In this document: in pieces, positions 50,206 through 60,029 of the stretch | Position numbering within the stretch: the stretch's first letter is position 1 | Layout of the letters: every line of letters begins with the position of its first letter | Assembly (NCBI GenBank): GCA_964655775.1 | Contig: CAZZNQ010000007.1 | Coordinates: 1-64,000 of the forward strand | DNA length: 64,000 nt | Source of the DNA: CAZZNQ01 sp964655775 | GTDB lineage: Bacteria; Planctomycetota; Brocadiia; SM23-32 | Direction of reading: 5' to 3' | Translations under genes and position numbers: made by a program | Notes under the pieces: model-generated | What the model saw: only the letters and a program-made list of their open reading frames with translations | The model's database searches: none | Told to the model about the DNA's origin: nothing

Positions 50206-51117
50206 TCAAGGCGAACCGTTACCGGCGCCGGCAGCGGATGCGCTTGTCCGTCTTCGGTGCAGCAGGAGTCCCAGGAATACGGTCAGCAGGAGCACCGAGA
50301 CGGTGCCGGGTAGGGAGCCCTCCAGCCCGAAATCGCGCGCGATCGGCACGCCCGCCGAGGACTCCGCCGATACGGACAGGAGGCCGCTGGTTGGGAACCC
50401 GCTGACCGGCAGCCCGAAGAGCACGGACTGGGCGGCGTTCCATCCGAAGTGCAGTGCCGTGGGGAACCAGATGTTCCCGCTGAGCATGTACGCCAGGGCA
50501 AGCGCCACGCTGGCCAGTAGTATGTTCGCCCCTCCGAACGGCGACTGCCAGAAATGCGGGTTCAGCATGTGCGGCGTCACAAAGAGGATGCTGCTGACGG
50601 CCACGGCCGCCCACGGCGCGCCGGCTTCGATGACGTTGACCAGGATGTAGCCGCGAAAGACGATCTCCTCGTGGAACGCGGCCAGGACCAGCACGGCCGC
50701 AACTGCAGGGACGGCGAGGATCGATCCGAAGCCGTCGATGCGAAGCGGGCCGAGGGCGACCATGAGCAGGATGGGCAAAGCCGCAGCGCCGGCGCCCATC
50801 GCCAGCCCCACCCAGGCAGATGCTGTCGGCCGGTGGTCCGGCCTCTGCAGGCCGAGAGAGCGCAGAGACCTGCGATCCACGAATAGCCGAAAGACCACCA
50901 CCAGCCCGAACGAGAGGGCGAGTTGGAGCGCCACCGCGCCGAACACGAAGACGAACTCCGCGACTCCGGACCGGGCCTTGCCGAAACCCGCCAGCGCGAG
51001 AACCACGCCTGCGGCAAGGCCCCCCAGGACGGAGACGACCAAGTACGCGACGAAGAACACGGTCACGCGCCATGGGGTGCGCAGTCGACCCTCACGATCC
51101 AGCAGGAATCGCGCCAT
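50206..51117 (-). CDS. CPBP-family intramembrane metalloprotease
   Basis: 303-residue membrane protein with about eight helices and the CPBP (Abi/CAAX protease) motifs: EExxxR in FHEEIVFRGYIL and the later histidines (TPHMLNPHF; LHFGWN). Such enzymes cleave or bind protein substrates within membranes; roles range from prenyl-protein processing to bacteriocin immunity. ATG 51117 is preferred to GTG 51126, as neither has a clear ribosome-binding site. Confidence 0.85.
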   Translation of the reverse strand: MARFLLDREGRLRTPWRVTVFFVAYLVVSVLGGLAAGVVLALAGFGKARSGVAEFVFVFGAVALQLALSFGLVVVFRLFVDRRSLRSLGLQRPDHRPTASAWVGLAMGAGAAALPILLMVALGPLRIDGFGSILAVPAVAAVLVLAAFHEEIVFRGYILVNVIEAGAPWAAVAVSSILFVTPHMLNPHFWQSPFGGANILLASVALALAYMLSGNIWFPTALHFGWNAAQSVLFGLPVSGFPTSGLLSVSAESSAGVPIARDFGLEGSLPGTVSVLLLTVFLGLLLHRRRTSASAAGAGNGSP

Positions 51118-51139
51118 CGTGCCCACTTTGATGCCTGTG

Positions 51140-53389
51140 CTATTCCGCTTCCCTCAACCAGATGCAGTCGACCTCCACAGCCTCCACGCCATCTGCGTCC
51201 GGCATGAGGGCCGTCCAGAAATACTGACCTTCCCGCGCGTCCCAGGCGGGGGTCTCGAAGACATGCCACTTGCCGTCCCGGAGCGCGTCGGCCTGGATGT
51301 TCACGGTGCGTCCGCGAGGGTAGACTCCGAATTGCCAGACCTCACCCTCCGGGCCGGCCTCCATCCTCGCCCTGGCCCGCACGTAGAGCTTGTACTGCTT
51401 GCCCGGGGTGATATCGTTCCACGTGTTGAAACGCGTGTTGGTGTGCCAGCCGCGTCCGGGCACGTGCACGGCCCACCCGTCGCTGGCTCCCTCGCTGGGC
51501 GCCCACCAGCCGGCCCGCGCATCCATCTGGCATGCCTGGATCAGGCGGAAGTCGGCGGGATCTTCGTCCGCCAGTTCCGGTGGCACCACGAGGCCCTGCG
51601 CTTCGGTCATCGCCGCGTACTGTTCCAGCCAATGCAGCCACGGGCCAATCGGCGCCGGGTCGTTGATCTTGTCGATGCCGTATTCCTCGACGGTGCGTTC
51701 GAATTCCGCAGACAGAGCGGGGAAGTCGATGTCACCGAAGCGCTCTTCGACCGCCCTCCAGGTGGCGGTGTCCGGCCCGCACTTGGCCAGGAGGTAGCGC
51801 GTGCCCATGTGGGCGTGCCGCACGCGCCGCGCGTAGAGCGGCTGGTCCTTCGCCAGCTCGGCGGCTTGGCGAAGGGCGGCCTCGGCCTCGACAACGATCT
51901 CGGGACGCAGGAACGGCGCGTTCAAGCGCACGCGGCGTCCCAGGTGGAAGTCCTGCTCTCGGCCGGTTCGATGCATCACGTCGATGTACTTCCGAATCGC
52001 CGGTCCCGCCGCCCCGTAGTAGCCATTGACAAACTCCCGGATCAGTCCCGGGCCGTCGGCTTCGGGGTTCCAGAGCGCCTTGGCCAGCACCCACTTCTTG
52101 AGCGGAGCCATGTCCGTCGCCGTGCCTACGTGTGTTCCCTGCTCGAAGATGCCGATCACATTGTTGTCCACGAAGAACTTGGTGTTCGGCACGAGGGTGT
52201 CCAGCTCGGGGTTGGGCAGCAGGTAGTGCTCGCGATTGCCGATGTAGTTCCATATCAGCAGCTGGCCGGCGATCTCCCGCCAGCCCTCGATGTCCTCCTT
52301 GAATGCCTTGTTCTCGGGGTTGGAGGCGTCCGCCAGGGGGTGCGCGAAGTCGCACTCGATGGAGCAGAGCACGATGCGCACGTTGTCGCGCGGACGCAGA
52401 TTCTTGGGAGGTTTGCGCGACCATGAGTAGGCGGCGGTGGCGATCTCCGAGCCGGGGCGCGCCTTCTCGACCGCCTCCGCGACACGGTTGGCGAAGCGGA
52501 TGACCTGGCCGGAGTGGGCCTCTTCCGCCTCGTCGATTGCGGCGCAGTCCTCGCAACGGCAGTAGCTTCCGTTGTCCATCTGTCCCACGACGACGAACCG
52601 CGCGTCGGGCGTCTCCTCGAATGCCTTCAGCACCCCGGCCGTCATCGCCTCGACCGTGGCCTGGCTGGACAGGCATGGCTGGGCGCTGGTGCGCCGCCCG
52701 TTGACGAGGGCCTTCATGTTGTCGGTGATCTCGTGGCCGCTGTCCCGCAGGAGGTGCATGTAGGAATGGACCAGATTGCCGACGAACTTGTAGCGGCCAC
52801 CGAGCTTCTCCGGCGCGTCGTCCCACTGCATGCCATTCAGCTTATTGCGGGCCATCCAGAGCTGCCCGTCCGCCCCCCACAGGTCGCCGAACATCATGTC
52901 GCGGTACTCCAGCACCGGCGCGTTCCGAATGTCGGTTGGCTCGATGACGATGTTGGGCTTGTGCGGCACAAAGGTCTCGCCGACGGCCCACCAGCGCACG
53001 CCCAGCGACTCAAGCAGCGTGTAGACACCGTAGAGGGTGCCCCGGCGGCGCCCGCCGGCGATCACCAGTTTCGGGCCGGAGGTCCTGACGACGTAGCCGT
53101 CGGTGCCCAGCTCGGCCGCGCCGTCGTCGAAGGCCGCGCCGATGTAGACCGCCCGCGGCGGTGTCTGGGCGGGTGAGGTTACTACCGGCAGCCGCGCGCC
53201 GCTCATCTGCTCCACGTGGTCGGCGAGCTCCTCGGCCGCCCACTGCTCGGACGGACTTGGGTCGTGGAGCACAATGACGTAGTCGCTTTGCCCGTTGGTG
53301 ACCAGCTCGATCGCCTTCTCCTGTGCGTCCGCCACGCCCGATGCCAGGCACAACACCGCCAATCCCGCCGCTGCCGTCCAGATATTCAT
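51140..53389 (-). CDS. Secreted DUF4838-domain protein, glycoside hydrolase-like
   Basis: 749-residue protein with a Sec signal peptide (residues 1 to about 22, ending VADAQ). An N-terminal alpha/beta module (EQWAAEELADHVEQMSG, typical of GH20/GH67 N-domains) precedes the DUF4838 TIM-barrel-like region (RWWAVGETFVPHK, then YCRCEDCAAID). A C-terminal beta-sandwich follows (about 580-749). DUF4838 proteins are common in planctomycete and Bacteroidetes sugar loci; enzyme activity is unproven. ATG 53389 lies behind GGAGAGG. Confidence 0.85.
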   Translation of the reverse strand: MNIWTAAAGLAVLCLASGVADAQEKAIELVTNGQSDYVIVLHDPSPSEQWAAEELADHVEQMSGARLPVVTSPAQTPPRAVYIGAAFDDGAAELGTDGYVVRTSGPKLVIAGGRRRGTLYGVYTLLESLGVRWWAVGETFVPHKPNIVIEPTDIRNAPVLEYRDMMFGDLWGADGQLWMARNKLNGMQWDDAPEKLGGRYKFVGNLVHSYMHLLRDSGHEITDNMKALVNGRRTSAQPCLSSQATVEAMTAGVLKAFEETPDARFVVVGQMDNGSYCRCEDCAAIDEAEEAHSGQVIRFANRVAEAVEKARPGSEIATAAYSWSRKPPKNLRPRDNVRIVLCSIECDFAHPLADASNPENKAFKEDIEGWREIAGQLLIWNYIGNREHYLLPNPELDTLVPNTKFFVDNNVIGIFEQGTHVGTATDMAPLKKWVLAKALWNPEADGPGLIREFVNGYYGAAGPAIRKYIDVMHRTGREQDFHLGRRVRLNAPFLRPEIVVEAEAALRQAAELAKDQPLYARRVRHAHMGTRYLLAKCGPDTATWRAVEERFGDIDFPALSAEFERTVEEYGIDKINDPAPIGPWLHWLEQYAAMTEAQGLVVPPELADEDPADFRLIQACQMDARAGWWAPSEGASDGWAVHVPGRGWHTNTRFNTWNDITPGKQYKLYVRARARMEAGPEGEVWQFGVYPRGRTVNIQADALRDGKWHVFETPAWDAREGQYFWTALMPDADGVEAVEVDCIWLREAE

Positions 53390-53567
53390 CTCCGCCTCTC
53401 CGAGTTGTCACAACTTTTGGATCAGACTTCTGGAACAAATGTACCACATCGGGCCCGGCGCGGAAAGCAGACGGTGCCCCTGCCCGAACTTGACGCGCCG
53501 GCGCAGGTGGCTTATGAGTATGCGCGATGGCGCGGTTATCCGACGGTCATTGGGAGCGGAGATCTTC

Positions 53568-54830
53568 ATGCGGGACAGCTACGACGTGGTGGTGGTTGGC
53601 GGCGGCACGGCGGGAACCGTGGCGGCCGTCCAGGCGGCGCGGGCCGGCGCGAGCACGCTGCTGGTGGAAAAGAACGGTATGCTGGGCGGCACCATGACCG
53701 TCGCCGGCGTCAACAATCCCGCCCTGTTCTTCGCCTGGGGCCGCCAGGTGATAGCCGGCATCGGCTGGGAACTGGTGAAAGCCACGCTGGACGAGACGGG
53801 CCAGGATCTCCCCGACATGGCGGACGTGGAGGCCGAGCACTGGCGTCACCACATCCGGATCGACAGGGCGGTTTTCGCGGCTCTGGCGGACGAGGCCGCG
53901 GTTGAGGCGGGCGTCGACATCCTCTTCCATACCATGATCGCCGACGCCGAGCGCGAGGACGGCGGCTGGGTGGCGACGCTCTGCACCAAGACCGGTCTGC
54001 GCTTGGTAGCCTGCCGCGTGCTGATTGACTGCACCGGCGACGCCAACGCCGTCTCGATCACCGGGCACGACGTGACCGAGCCCGATGTCCAGCAGCCCGG
54101 GACCCTGATGTTCCGCCTGGGAGGATACGATCCGGAAACCCTCGACATGGAGTCCATCACGGATGCCTACGAGCGCGCGGTGCGTGACGGGATTATGCTG
54201 GAGAGTGACTTTTCCTATGGCCTGGAGAGCGCCCCAGGCGCCCTCATGGCCCGCGGCCGGAACCGCAACCACGTGGTCGGAATCCGCGCCGCCACCAGTG
54301 AAGATCGAACCCAGGCCGAGCTGCAGGCCCGGCGAATATGGCTCCGGATCTTCCGATTCTTCCGCGCGCAGCCGGGCCTGGAGAACCTGCATGCCGAGGA
54401 ACTGATGCCGGAAGTCGGCATCCGGGAATCGGTCGTTATCCGCGGCGAGAAGACCATCACGCTGGACGATTACTGGAGCGGGCGCGTCTGGCCCGACGCC
54501 GTCTGCTACAGTTTCTATCCCGTCGACCTGCATCTTCCGGTAGGCGTGGACAACCGCCGCCTGCCCGAGGGCACCGTGCCGACCATCCCCCTCGGGGCGA
54601 TGGTGCCGGAGGGCAGCGAGAATTTGCTGGTCGCCGGCCGGTGCATCAGCGGTGATCGCCTGGCCAACTCCGCGTACCGCGTCGAGGCCACGTGCATGGC
54701 CACGGGGCAGGCCGCCGGCGCCGCGGCTGTGATCGCGGTCGAGCGCAGCCTGCCCGTCTGCGGGGTGCCGCTGTCGGCCCTGCATGACCTGCTGCGGGAC
54801 TACGGCGCCATCGTGCCACAACTCGACTGA
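53568..54830 (+). CDS. FAD-dependent oxidoreductase (FAD_oxidored family)
   Basis: 420-residue flavoprotein. The dinucleotide-binding motif VVVVGGGTAGTVAAVQAARAG is followed by LVEKNGMLGG, the DCTGDA motif and a C-terminal FAD segment (LVAGRCISGDRLANSAYR). Family members in carbohydrate loci often lie beside glycosidases; their substrates are mostly unknown. ATG 53568 follows GGAGA by 6 bases. It is divergent from the DUF4838 gene and 45 bases before the glycosidase-like gene. Confidence 0.9.
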   Translation: MRDSYDVVVVGGGTAGTVAAVQAARAGASTLLVEKNGMLGGTMTVAGVNNPALFFAWGRQVIAGIGWELVKATLDETGQDLPDMADVEAEHWRHHIRIDRAVFAALADEAAVEAGVDILFHTMIADAEREDGGWVATLCTKTGLRLVACRVLIDCTGDANAVSITGHDVTEPDVQQPGTLMFRLGGYDPETLDMESITDAYERAVRDGIMLESDFSYGLESAPGALMARGRNRNHVVGIRAATSEDRTQAELQARRIWLRIFRFFRAQPGLENLHAEELMPEVGIRESVVIRGEKTITLDDYWSGRVWPDAVCYSFYPVDLHLPVGVDNRRLPEGTVPTIPLGAMVPEGSENLLVAGRCISGDRLANSAYRVEATCMATGQAAGAAAVIAVERSLPVCGVPLSALHDLLRDYGAIVPQLD

Positions 54831-54875
54831 TCATATCTTGTCGTGCTGTTCTCATTAGCATCCTGGAGGCTGCTC

Positions 54876-56126
54876 ATGCGTGCTCTGTTGACGGTGCTGG
54901 CGGTAGTTCTTGCATATGGGTCTTTCATCAATCCGGCGAGCGCACAGGATCCGTCCAACTCGCCCTATGCGCAGTGGAAGAACGGGCCGCCGACGGATCC
55001 CGACTACTTCCCCATAGCCGTCTGGCTTCAGCCGGCCAAATACGTCCCTCAACTCAAGAACGCCGGCGTGAACCTGGTCATCGGTGTGTGGCGGGGCCCC
55101 ACAGAGAAACACCTGGCCGATTTTCGCGAGCTGGGTATGCCCCTGATCTGCCACCAGACCGAGGCCGCGCTCAGCGATCTGGACAACCCCCTGATCGTCG
55201 GCTGGCTTCAGAAGGACGAGCCGGACAATGCCCAGGGCTTCGACAGCTACTGGCAGACCATCGAGAAGGTCAACCGCGCCTGGCCCGAGGCGAACCGCAC
55301 GCGGGAAGAGTGGGGAACGTACGGTCCGCCGGTGCCGCCCAAGGACATCATCGCGAAGTACCGGGAGATGCGGTCCAATGACCCCACGCGACCCGTGTAC
55401 CTGAACCTGGGCCAGGGCGTAGCTTACCTCAACTACCCCGGCCGCGGGTATCGCCGCGCGCATCCGGACGACTACATGCAGTACGTCAAGGGTTGCGACA
55501 TCGTGTCCTTCGACCTCTATGCCTACAGCTTCCGCGATCCCAACGTCAGCGAGAAGGTCTGGCTGGTCCCGTTCGGCGTGGACAACCTGCACGGCTGGTC
55601 GCGGGATGAGCGCATCGTCTGGAACTTCGTGGAGGCGACCCAGGTCTACAACGGAGGCAAGAAGCCCACGCCGGCCATCACGCGTGCGGAGGTGTGGATG
55701 TCCATCGTCCACGGCTCGCGCGGCATCATCTACTACGCGCACGGCCAGGGACCCGGAGGCGGCGACCAGGAGAACGCCCTCGTCAGCGACGGCGAGATGA
55801 TGGCCGCCCTGAAAGAGATCAATGCTCAGGTGCGGGAACTCGCGCCTGTAATCAACAGCCCGACGGTGCACAACGCCCTGCGCGTCGTGTCCGAGAAACC
55901 GGAGGTGCCGGTCGACGCCGTTGTGAAGCGCCACGACGGCGCCACTTACGTCTTCGCGGTCTGCATGAGGTCGGAGGCCACCGGCGCCGCCTTCAAGCTG
56001 GAAGGCGTTCCAGCGGGCAGCAAGGTGGAGGTGATCGACGAAGGACGCACGCTGGAGGTCGCTGGCGGGGAGTTTTCCGACGACTTCGGCGCCTACCAGG
56101 TGCACCTCTACCGGATCGAGGATTAG
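54876..56126 (+). CDS. Secreted glycoside-hydrolase-like protein
   Basis: 416-residue protein with a signal peptide (about 1-24, ending SASA-type at PASAQ). The middle looks like a TIM barrel (GVNLVIGVWRGPTEKHLADF; GWLQKDEPDNAQG with the typical acid pair; CDIVSFDLYAY; GSRGIIYYAHGQ), and the last 80 residues form a small beta domain. Barrel and acid motifs fit clan A glycosidases, but I cannot assign a family. ATG 54876 is behind GGAGG. Its stop overlaps the end of deoC. Confidence 0.8.
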   Translation: MRALLTVLAVVLAYGSFINPASAQDPSNSPYAQWKNGPPTDPDYFPIAVWLQPAKYVPQLKNAGVNLVIGVWRGPTEKHLADFRELGMPLICHQTEAALSDLDNPLIVGWLQKDEPDNAQGFDSYWQTIEKVNRAWPEANRTREEWGTYGPPVPPKDIIAKYREMRSNDPTRPVYLNLGQGVAYLNYPGRGYRRAHPDDYMQYVKGCDIVSFDLYAYSFRDPNVSEKVWLVPFGVDNLHGWSRDERIVWNFVEATQVYNGGKKPTPAITRAEVWMSIVHGSRGIIYYAHGQGPGGGDQENALVSDGEMMAALKEINAQVRELAPVINSPTVHNALRVVSEKPEVPVDAVVKRHDGATYVFAVCMRSEATGAAFKLEGVPAGSKVEVIDEGRTLEVAGGEFSDDFGAYQVHLYRIED

Positions 56127-56827
56127 ACATCGCGTGCCGGCCAGTTGAGGGCTTCGAGCTGTTCGACGAGGAAGTGGCGCATCGCCACCACGTCCGCCCC
56201 GGCGTGCATGAAGGCGATGCCGTCCTCCAGCGACGCCACGCTGCCGGACGCCTTGATGCCCATCTCCTCGCCGACGACTTCGCGGATCAGGGCGATATTG
56301 TGCACGGTCGAGCGGCCCGGCGCGAAGCCGGTGCAGGTCTTGATGAAGTCGGCGCCGCTGTCCGCCACCAGTTTGGCGGCGGTCGCCTTCTCGCCTTCGG
56401 TCAGTACGCCGATCTCGATGATGACCTTGAACGGCACGCCGAACGGAGCGGCGACGGCGCGCACCGCCGCAATGTCGTTCGCGACGGTCCGGTAGTCGCG
56501 GTTCTTGAAGGCGGAGATGTTCATCACCATGTCCAGGTCCGTTGCGCCCGCCTCCAGACCCTCTTCGGCCTCGGTGCATTTCACGTGCGTGGTCTGTCCG
56601 CCGCAGGGGAACCCCACCGGAATCTGTGCCCGCACGCCGCTGTCCTCAAGCTCCTCGACTAGCACGGGCAGGAACTGGGGGAACGCGACGACGGCCCGGA
56701 AGCCGTAACGCTTAGCCGTCCGGCATGCCTCGCGCGCCTCCTGCTCGCCTGCGATGATGGTCAGTGCCTCGGAGTAGTCTATCGCCGCCACAAGCCGTTC
56801 TATGTCGTCGCGTGTTACGTTTCTCAC
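56123..56827 (-). CDS. deoC: Deoxyribose-phosphate aldolase family protein (DeoC/LacD-like)
   Basis: 234-residue class I aldolase. The proton-shuttling aspartate lies in TDLDMVMNISAFK, the Schiff-base lysine in ADFIKTCTGFAPG and a second lysine in MGIKASGSVAS, as in DeoC. The family cleaves deoxyribose 5-phosphate to acetaldehyde and glyceraldehyde 3-phosphate. The N-terminal part is less conserved, so related aldolase activity is possible. It ends tail-to-tail with the preceding plus-strand gene. Confidence 0.88.
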   Translation of the reverse strand: MRNVTRDDIERLVAAIDYSEALTIIAGEQEAREACRTAKRYGFRAVVAFPQFLPVLVEELEDSGVRAQIPVGFPCGGQTTHVKCTEAEEGLEAGATDLDMVMNISAFKNRDYRTVANDIAAVRAVAAPFGVPFKVIIEIGVLTEGEKATAAKLVADSGADFIKTCTGFAPGRSTVHNIALIREVVGEEMGIKASGSVASLEDGIAFMHAGADVVAMRHFLVEQLEALNWPARDV

Positions 56828-56876
56828 CGTCCGCCTCCGGGTTGTGCTCTTCTGCCTTTCGGGGCTCTCCGTCCGC

Positions 56877-57701
56877 TCATCCCAGCGCCACGTCCAGCGT
56901 CATCATGATGGCAAAACCGGCTATCACGCCACCGGTCGCCAGGTCCACGTTCTGGTTGCTCTGGGCCTCCGGTATCAGTTCCTCGGCCACCACAAAGATC
57001 ATCGCTCCCGCCGCGAACGCCAGCGCGTAGGGGAGCACGGCCGCGACTGTGATTACCAGCACCGCCCCCAGCACGCCCGCCACGGGCTCGACAATGGCGG
57101 ACAACTGCCCGTACCAGAAGCACTTGAGACGCGACACCCCTTCGCGCCGCAGGGGGAGAGCGACCGCGGTTCCTTCGGGGAAGTTCTGCAGCCCGATGCC
57201 GATAGCCAGCGCGATCGCCGCGCCGACCTGGGCCGCCTGGACGTCGCCCGCCATGTTGGCCGCCGCGCCGAACGCCACCCCAACGGCCAGGCCCTCGGGG
57301 ATGTTGTGGAGCGTGATCGCCAGGACAAGCAGCGTGCTTCGCTGCCAGCTTGTCTTGATGCCTTCGGTGACTTTGAGCCCCGCATGCAGGTGGGGGAGCA
57401 CCTTGTCTATCAGTCGAAGGACGACGGCGCCGAGGATGAAGCCGACCAGCGGGGGCACCCAGCGTAGCGCCTCACCGTAGGTGTCCGACTGCTCGGCCAT
57501 CTCGATGGCCGGGGCGAGCAGGCTCCAGAAGCTGGCCGCTATCATGACGCCGGCCGCCAGGCCCAGCGAGGCATCCAGGTACTTCTGCGAGAGCTTCTTG
57601 GTGAACACCACCACCAGCGCGCCCAGGGCCGTGACGAGCCAGGTTCCCATGGTGGCGATGAGGGCCTGTGTGACGGAGTTCAGCTCGTAGAACCATGCCA
57701 T
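56877..57701 (-). CDS. ZIP-family metal transporter
   Basis: 274-residue protein with eight predicted helices and the two ZIP signatures: LAITLHNIPEGLAVGVAFG in helix IV and GIGLQNFPEGTAVALPL in helix V, whose histidine, asparagine and glutamate residues bind the metal. ZIP proteins bring zinc or other divalent metals into the cytoplasm. The ATG at 57701 begins MAWFYELN; an extension to 57752 is open but unlikely. Confidence 0.92.
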   Translation of the reverse strand: MAWFYELNSVTQALIATMGTWLVTALGALVVVFTKKLSQKYLDASLGLAAGVMIAASFWSLLAPAIEMAEQSDTYGEALRWVPPLVGFILGAVVLRLIDKVLPHLHAGLKVTEGIKTSWQRSTLLVLAITLHNIPEGLAVGVAFGAAANMAGDVQAAQVGAAIALAIGIGLQNFPEGTAVALPLRREGVSRLKCFWYGQLSAIVEPVAGVLGAVLVITVAAVLPYALAFAAGAMIFVVAEELIPEAQSNQNVDLATGGVIAGFAIMMTLDVALG

Positions 57702-57906
57702 GCTGGGTGCTTCCACAGACGGTCTCGCGATCCGGCCGGTACGACCGCCCATGATAACACGAACCCCCGCCGACCCGGCAAGCGCGCGGACATCATGTGC
57801 GGGCCGCTAAGCAAGCACCGCATCGGCATGAGGGTATCGGCAGCTTGCGACGTCGAGACGGACGGCAGTGCAGCCCGCTGTGGATCGGAGGCGACGCCCA
57901 GGTCTC

Positions 57907-58116
57907 TCAGTGTCTGCGCTCTGATGTACCGACGGGCCGGGCAATGTAATAGATGACGAAGCCCAGCGGCCAGGTCACCGCCACCAGCAGCGCCACTATG
58001 CACCCCGGTAGGCCTCGTCCTCCTGCGTCCCCGGCCACCCACAGCAGACTGGCGACGAAGGCCAATGGGATGGCAAGGCAGACGACTCCCAGGCCGAGAG
58101 CCACGAGTGTGTCCAT
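57907..58116 (-). CDS. Small PLDc_N-like membrane protein
   Basis: 69-residue protein with two helices (about 4-27 and 37-58) and the intervening WVAGDAGGRGLPGC, similar to the PLDc_N domain of cardiolipin synthases and stand-alone relatives. It ends in IYYIARP. The stand-alone role is unknown. The 154-base spacer to the ZIP gene shows nothing distinct. Confidence 0.75.
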   Translation of the reverse strand: MDTLVALGLGVVCLAIPLAFVASLLWVAGDAGGRGLPGCIVALLVAVTWPLGFVIYYIARPVGTSERRH

Positions 58117-58197
58117 CGCGGGTACCTCCCAAACAGGCGTGTCCGCTTCACCGATGGCATCTCCGGTGTGCTGCTTCCGTAAGCCCGCCGAGACCAG

Positions 58198-59376
58198 TTA
58201 ACGGATGGAAGCCATCGAGGCCTTGAGTTTCGGGCGGTCGCGTTCGAACGCGTCCGCAGGTCCCCAGGCCTCAAAGACGACCACGTGCCTTGGTCTGGCG
58301 AGAAGCCCGATTACGTAGCCGAATCGCTTGCGTCCCAGTTGCTTCTCGCCCCAGAGGCAGAGGACGGGCGGGCCGCCGCGCTTTCGTGCCACCTCTTCCT
58401 CGTCCCGGACTCGGATAGCCTGGTGGCTGCCCAGAACGCCTCGTACCGTCGTGGCCCAGAACTCCCCTTCCGCCTCGTCCGTGTTCGGTTGGCGCTCCAC
58501 ACGCAGGTATACGCCGTTACCCGACATCGCCCGGGTGAGGTAGCCCCTCTCATAGTAGCGAACGTAATCCCGGGGCACGTCGAACTTCACGCGCCGCCAC
58601 CAGAATGCCTGATCTGTGAATGTTCGGCCGGTCCTGCCCCGCAGAAGGTCTTCGCCGAGCGAATACACCCAGTCGAAGGGGAGTCTCGTCTCCACGCCCT
58701 GATCGGGCACCGGTGAGTTCAGTCGCACGATCACCGTGGAGAATGCGACCTTGTTCTCCAGATACTGGATCTTGCCCTTGAGCAGTTCCACCTGCTCTGT
58801 GACCCGCTCCAGTTCCTTCTCGACCTTGAGTGCATCCTCGACATTGTCCGCCTTCTCCAGCAGGTCCACCAGTCGTTGTCTTACCATCTCGGAATTGTCC
58901 AGGCGGATGCGGAGATCACGCATCTCCTCCGTCACGTCGCGGCCGAGGATCGTGCGTGCCGTCACCTCGCCCGTTGCTTCGATTGCCGCAAGGGCGTCAT
59001 CGAGCAGGGGCGCCGGCACCTTGAATGTGACCACGTGGCCTTCCATCGCCTGAAGATATCCGCCCATCGACTCGATGAGCGTCTGTAGTTGACTGCGCAC
59101 GGCATCGACGTTGTCGACCAGCACCGTCAGGTCGGCCGTGTACACCATCAGCCGGTCAGTCGCGGCGGGGTCCGCCTCAGGCGGCCGGACGGCAGACGAC
59201 GGGATAGGGGGCTTCCCCGCAGTGTCGAGTCTCCCGACGACGGGAATGCGCGCGATGAACGACGGGGCCTTCGCACTGGCATCCATCCCCGCTGCCCCAT
59301 GGACCCCCGAGCAACCCGCCAAGGCTGCCACTAATAGAAACGCTGCCACCCACACGTAGCCTCTTGGATTGCCCAT
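58198..59376 (-). CDS. DUF4349-domain lipoprotein
   Basis: 392-residue protein with a lipoprotein signal (lipobox LAGC, Cys22) and a DUF4349 core (about 75-290). A coiled-coil region lies near its middle (MRDLRIRLDNSEMVRQRLVDLLEKADNVEDALKVEKELERV), and the final hydrophobic/basic part departs from the usual domain ending. DUF4349 proteins are envelope proteins of unknown function. It is followed by the PLDc_N-like gene on the same strand. Confidence 0.85.
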   Translation of the reverse strand: MGNPRGYVWVAAFLLVAALAGCSGVHGAAGMDASAKAPSFIARIPVVGRLDTAGKPPIPSSAVRPPEADPAATDRLMVYTADLTVLVDNVDAVRSQLQTLIESMGGYLQAMEGHVVTFKVPAPLLDDALAAIEATGEVTARTILGRDVTEEMRDLRIRLDNSEMVRQRLVDLLEKADNVEDALKVEKELERVTEQVELLKGKIQYLENKVAFSTVIVRLNSPVPDQGVETRLPFDWVYSLGEDLLRGRTGRTFTDQAFWWRRVKFDVPRDYVRYYERGYLTRAMSGNGVYLRVERQPNTDEAEGEFWATTVRGVLGSHQAIRVRDEEEVARKRGGPPVLCLWGEKQLGRKRFGYVIGLLARPRHVVVFEAWGPADAFERDRPKLKASMASIR

Positions 59377-59615
59377 CTCCCGGCTCCCGATTCAGAGTCC
59401 ACCACACCCCACCCACCTGGGCTGTCCCCGAGGAACAGACATCCATTGCCCACGCACCCTCGGTTGATGGCAGCATACTGCTGGGCGTGGGGCTTTTCAA
59501 CTTCCTTCCCGGCGGCTCAGGGACGGCGTGTATACTATGCACGGCGGCGCGCCGGCGACGGCCGGGCGAGCGCGCAACGGACCGATCAGGGAACATCTAA
59601 GGGAGGGGAGACGCT

Positions 59616-60029
59616 GTGAAGTTCGCAACGGAGTATTTCACGTTCAACACGGACCGGAAGCGGGAGTACGTCAACATCACCAACCGGGTGGCGCGCGTGG
59701 TGGAAGAGTGCGGCGTGCGCGAGGGCATGGTGCTGGTCAGTGCGATGCACATCACCGCCGGCGTCTACGTGAACGATGCGGAGGCGGGACTGATACAGGA
59801 CATCGACGACTGGCTGGAAGAACTGGCCCCCACGGGTCCCGATTACCGTCACCACCGGACCGGTGAGACGAATGGGGATGCTCACCTGAAGAACCTGCTG
59901 CTGGGCCACGAGGTGATACTGCCGATAACGGCCGGGCGGTTGGACCTGGGGCCGTGGCAGCAGGTCTACTACGCCGAGTTCGACGGGCAGCGGCCCAAGC
60001 GACTGATCGTCAAGGTGATGGGGGAGTAG
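59616..60029 (+). CDS. yjbQ: YjbQ/UPF0047 family protein
   Basis: 137-residue protein of the YjbQ family, with VSAMHITAGVYVND, then TNGDAHLKNLLLGHEVILPI and a WQQVYYAEFDG end; the conserved histidines fit a metal or phosphate site. The family was reported to have a weak thiamine-phosphate synthase activity, but its true role is unsettled. GTG 59616 follows GAGGGGAG. Its last 20 bases overlap the end of the convergent gene. Confidence 0.9.
   Translation: MKFATEYFTFNTDRKREYVNITNRVARVVEECGVREGMVLVSAMHITAGVYVNDAEAGLIQDIDDWLEELAPTGPDYRHHRTGETNGDAHLKNLLLGHEVILPITAGRLDLGPWQQVYYAEFDGQRPKRLIVKVMGE

Noticed and set aside
53401..53450. Palindrome GTTGTGACAAC and an imperfect repeat before the DUF4838 gene as a sugar-repressor operator
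   Set aside because: The short palindrome is plausible but only one weak copy exists and no regulator gene adjoins, so I did not list it.
59526..59540. TATACT before yjbQ as a promoter
   Set aside because: No acceptable -35 box lies 15-19 bases upstream.
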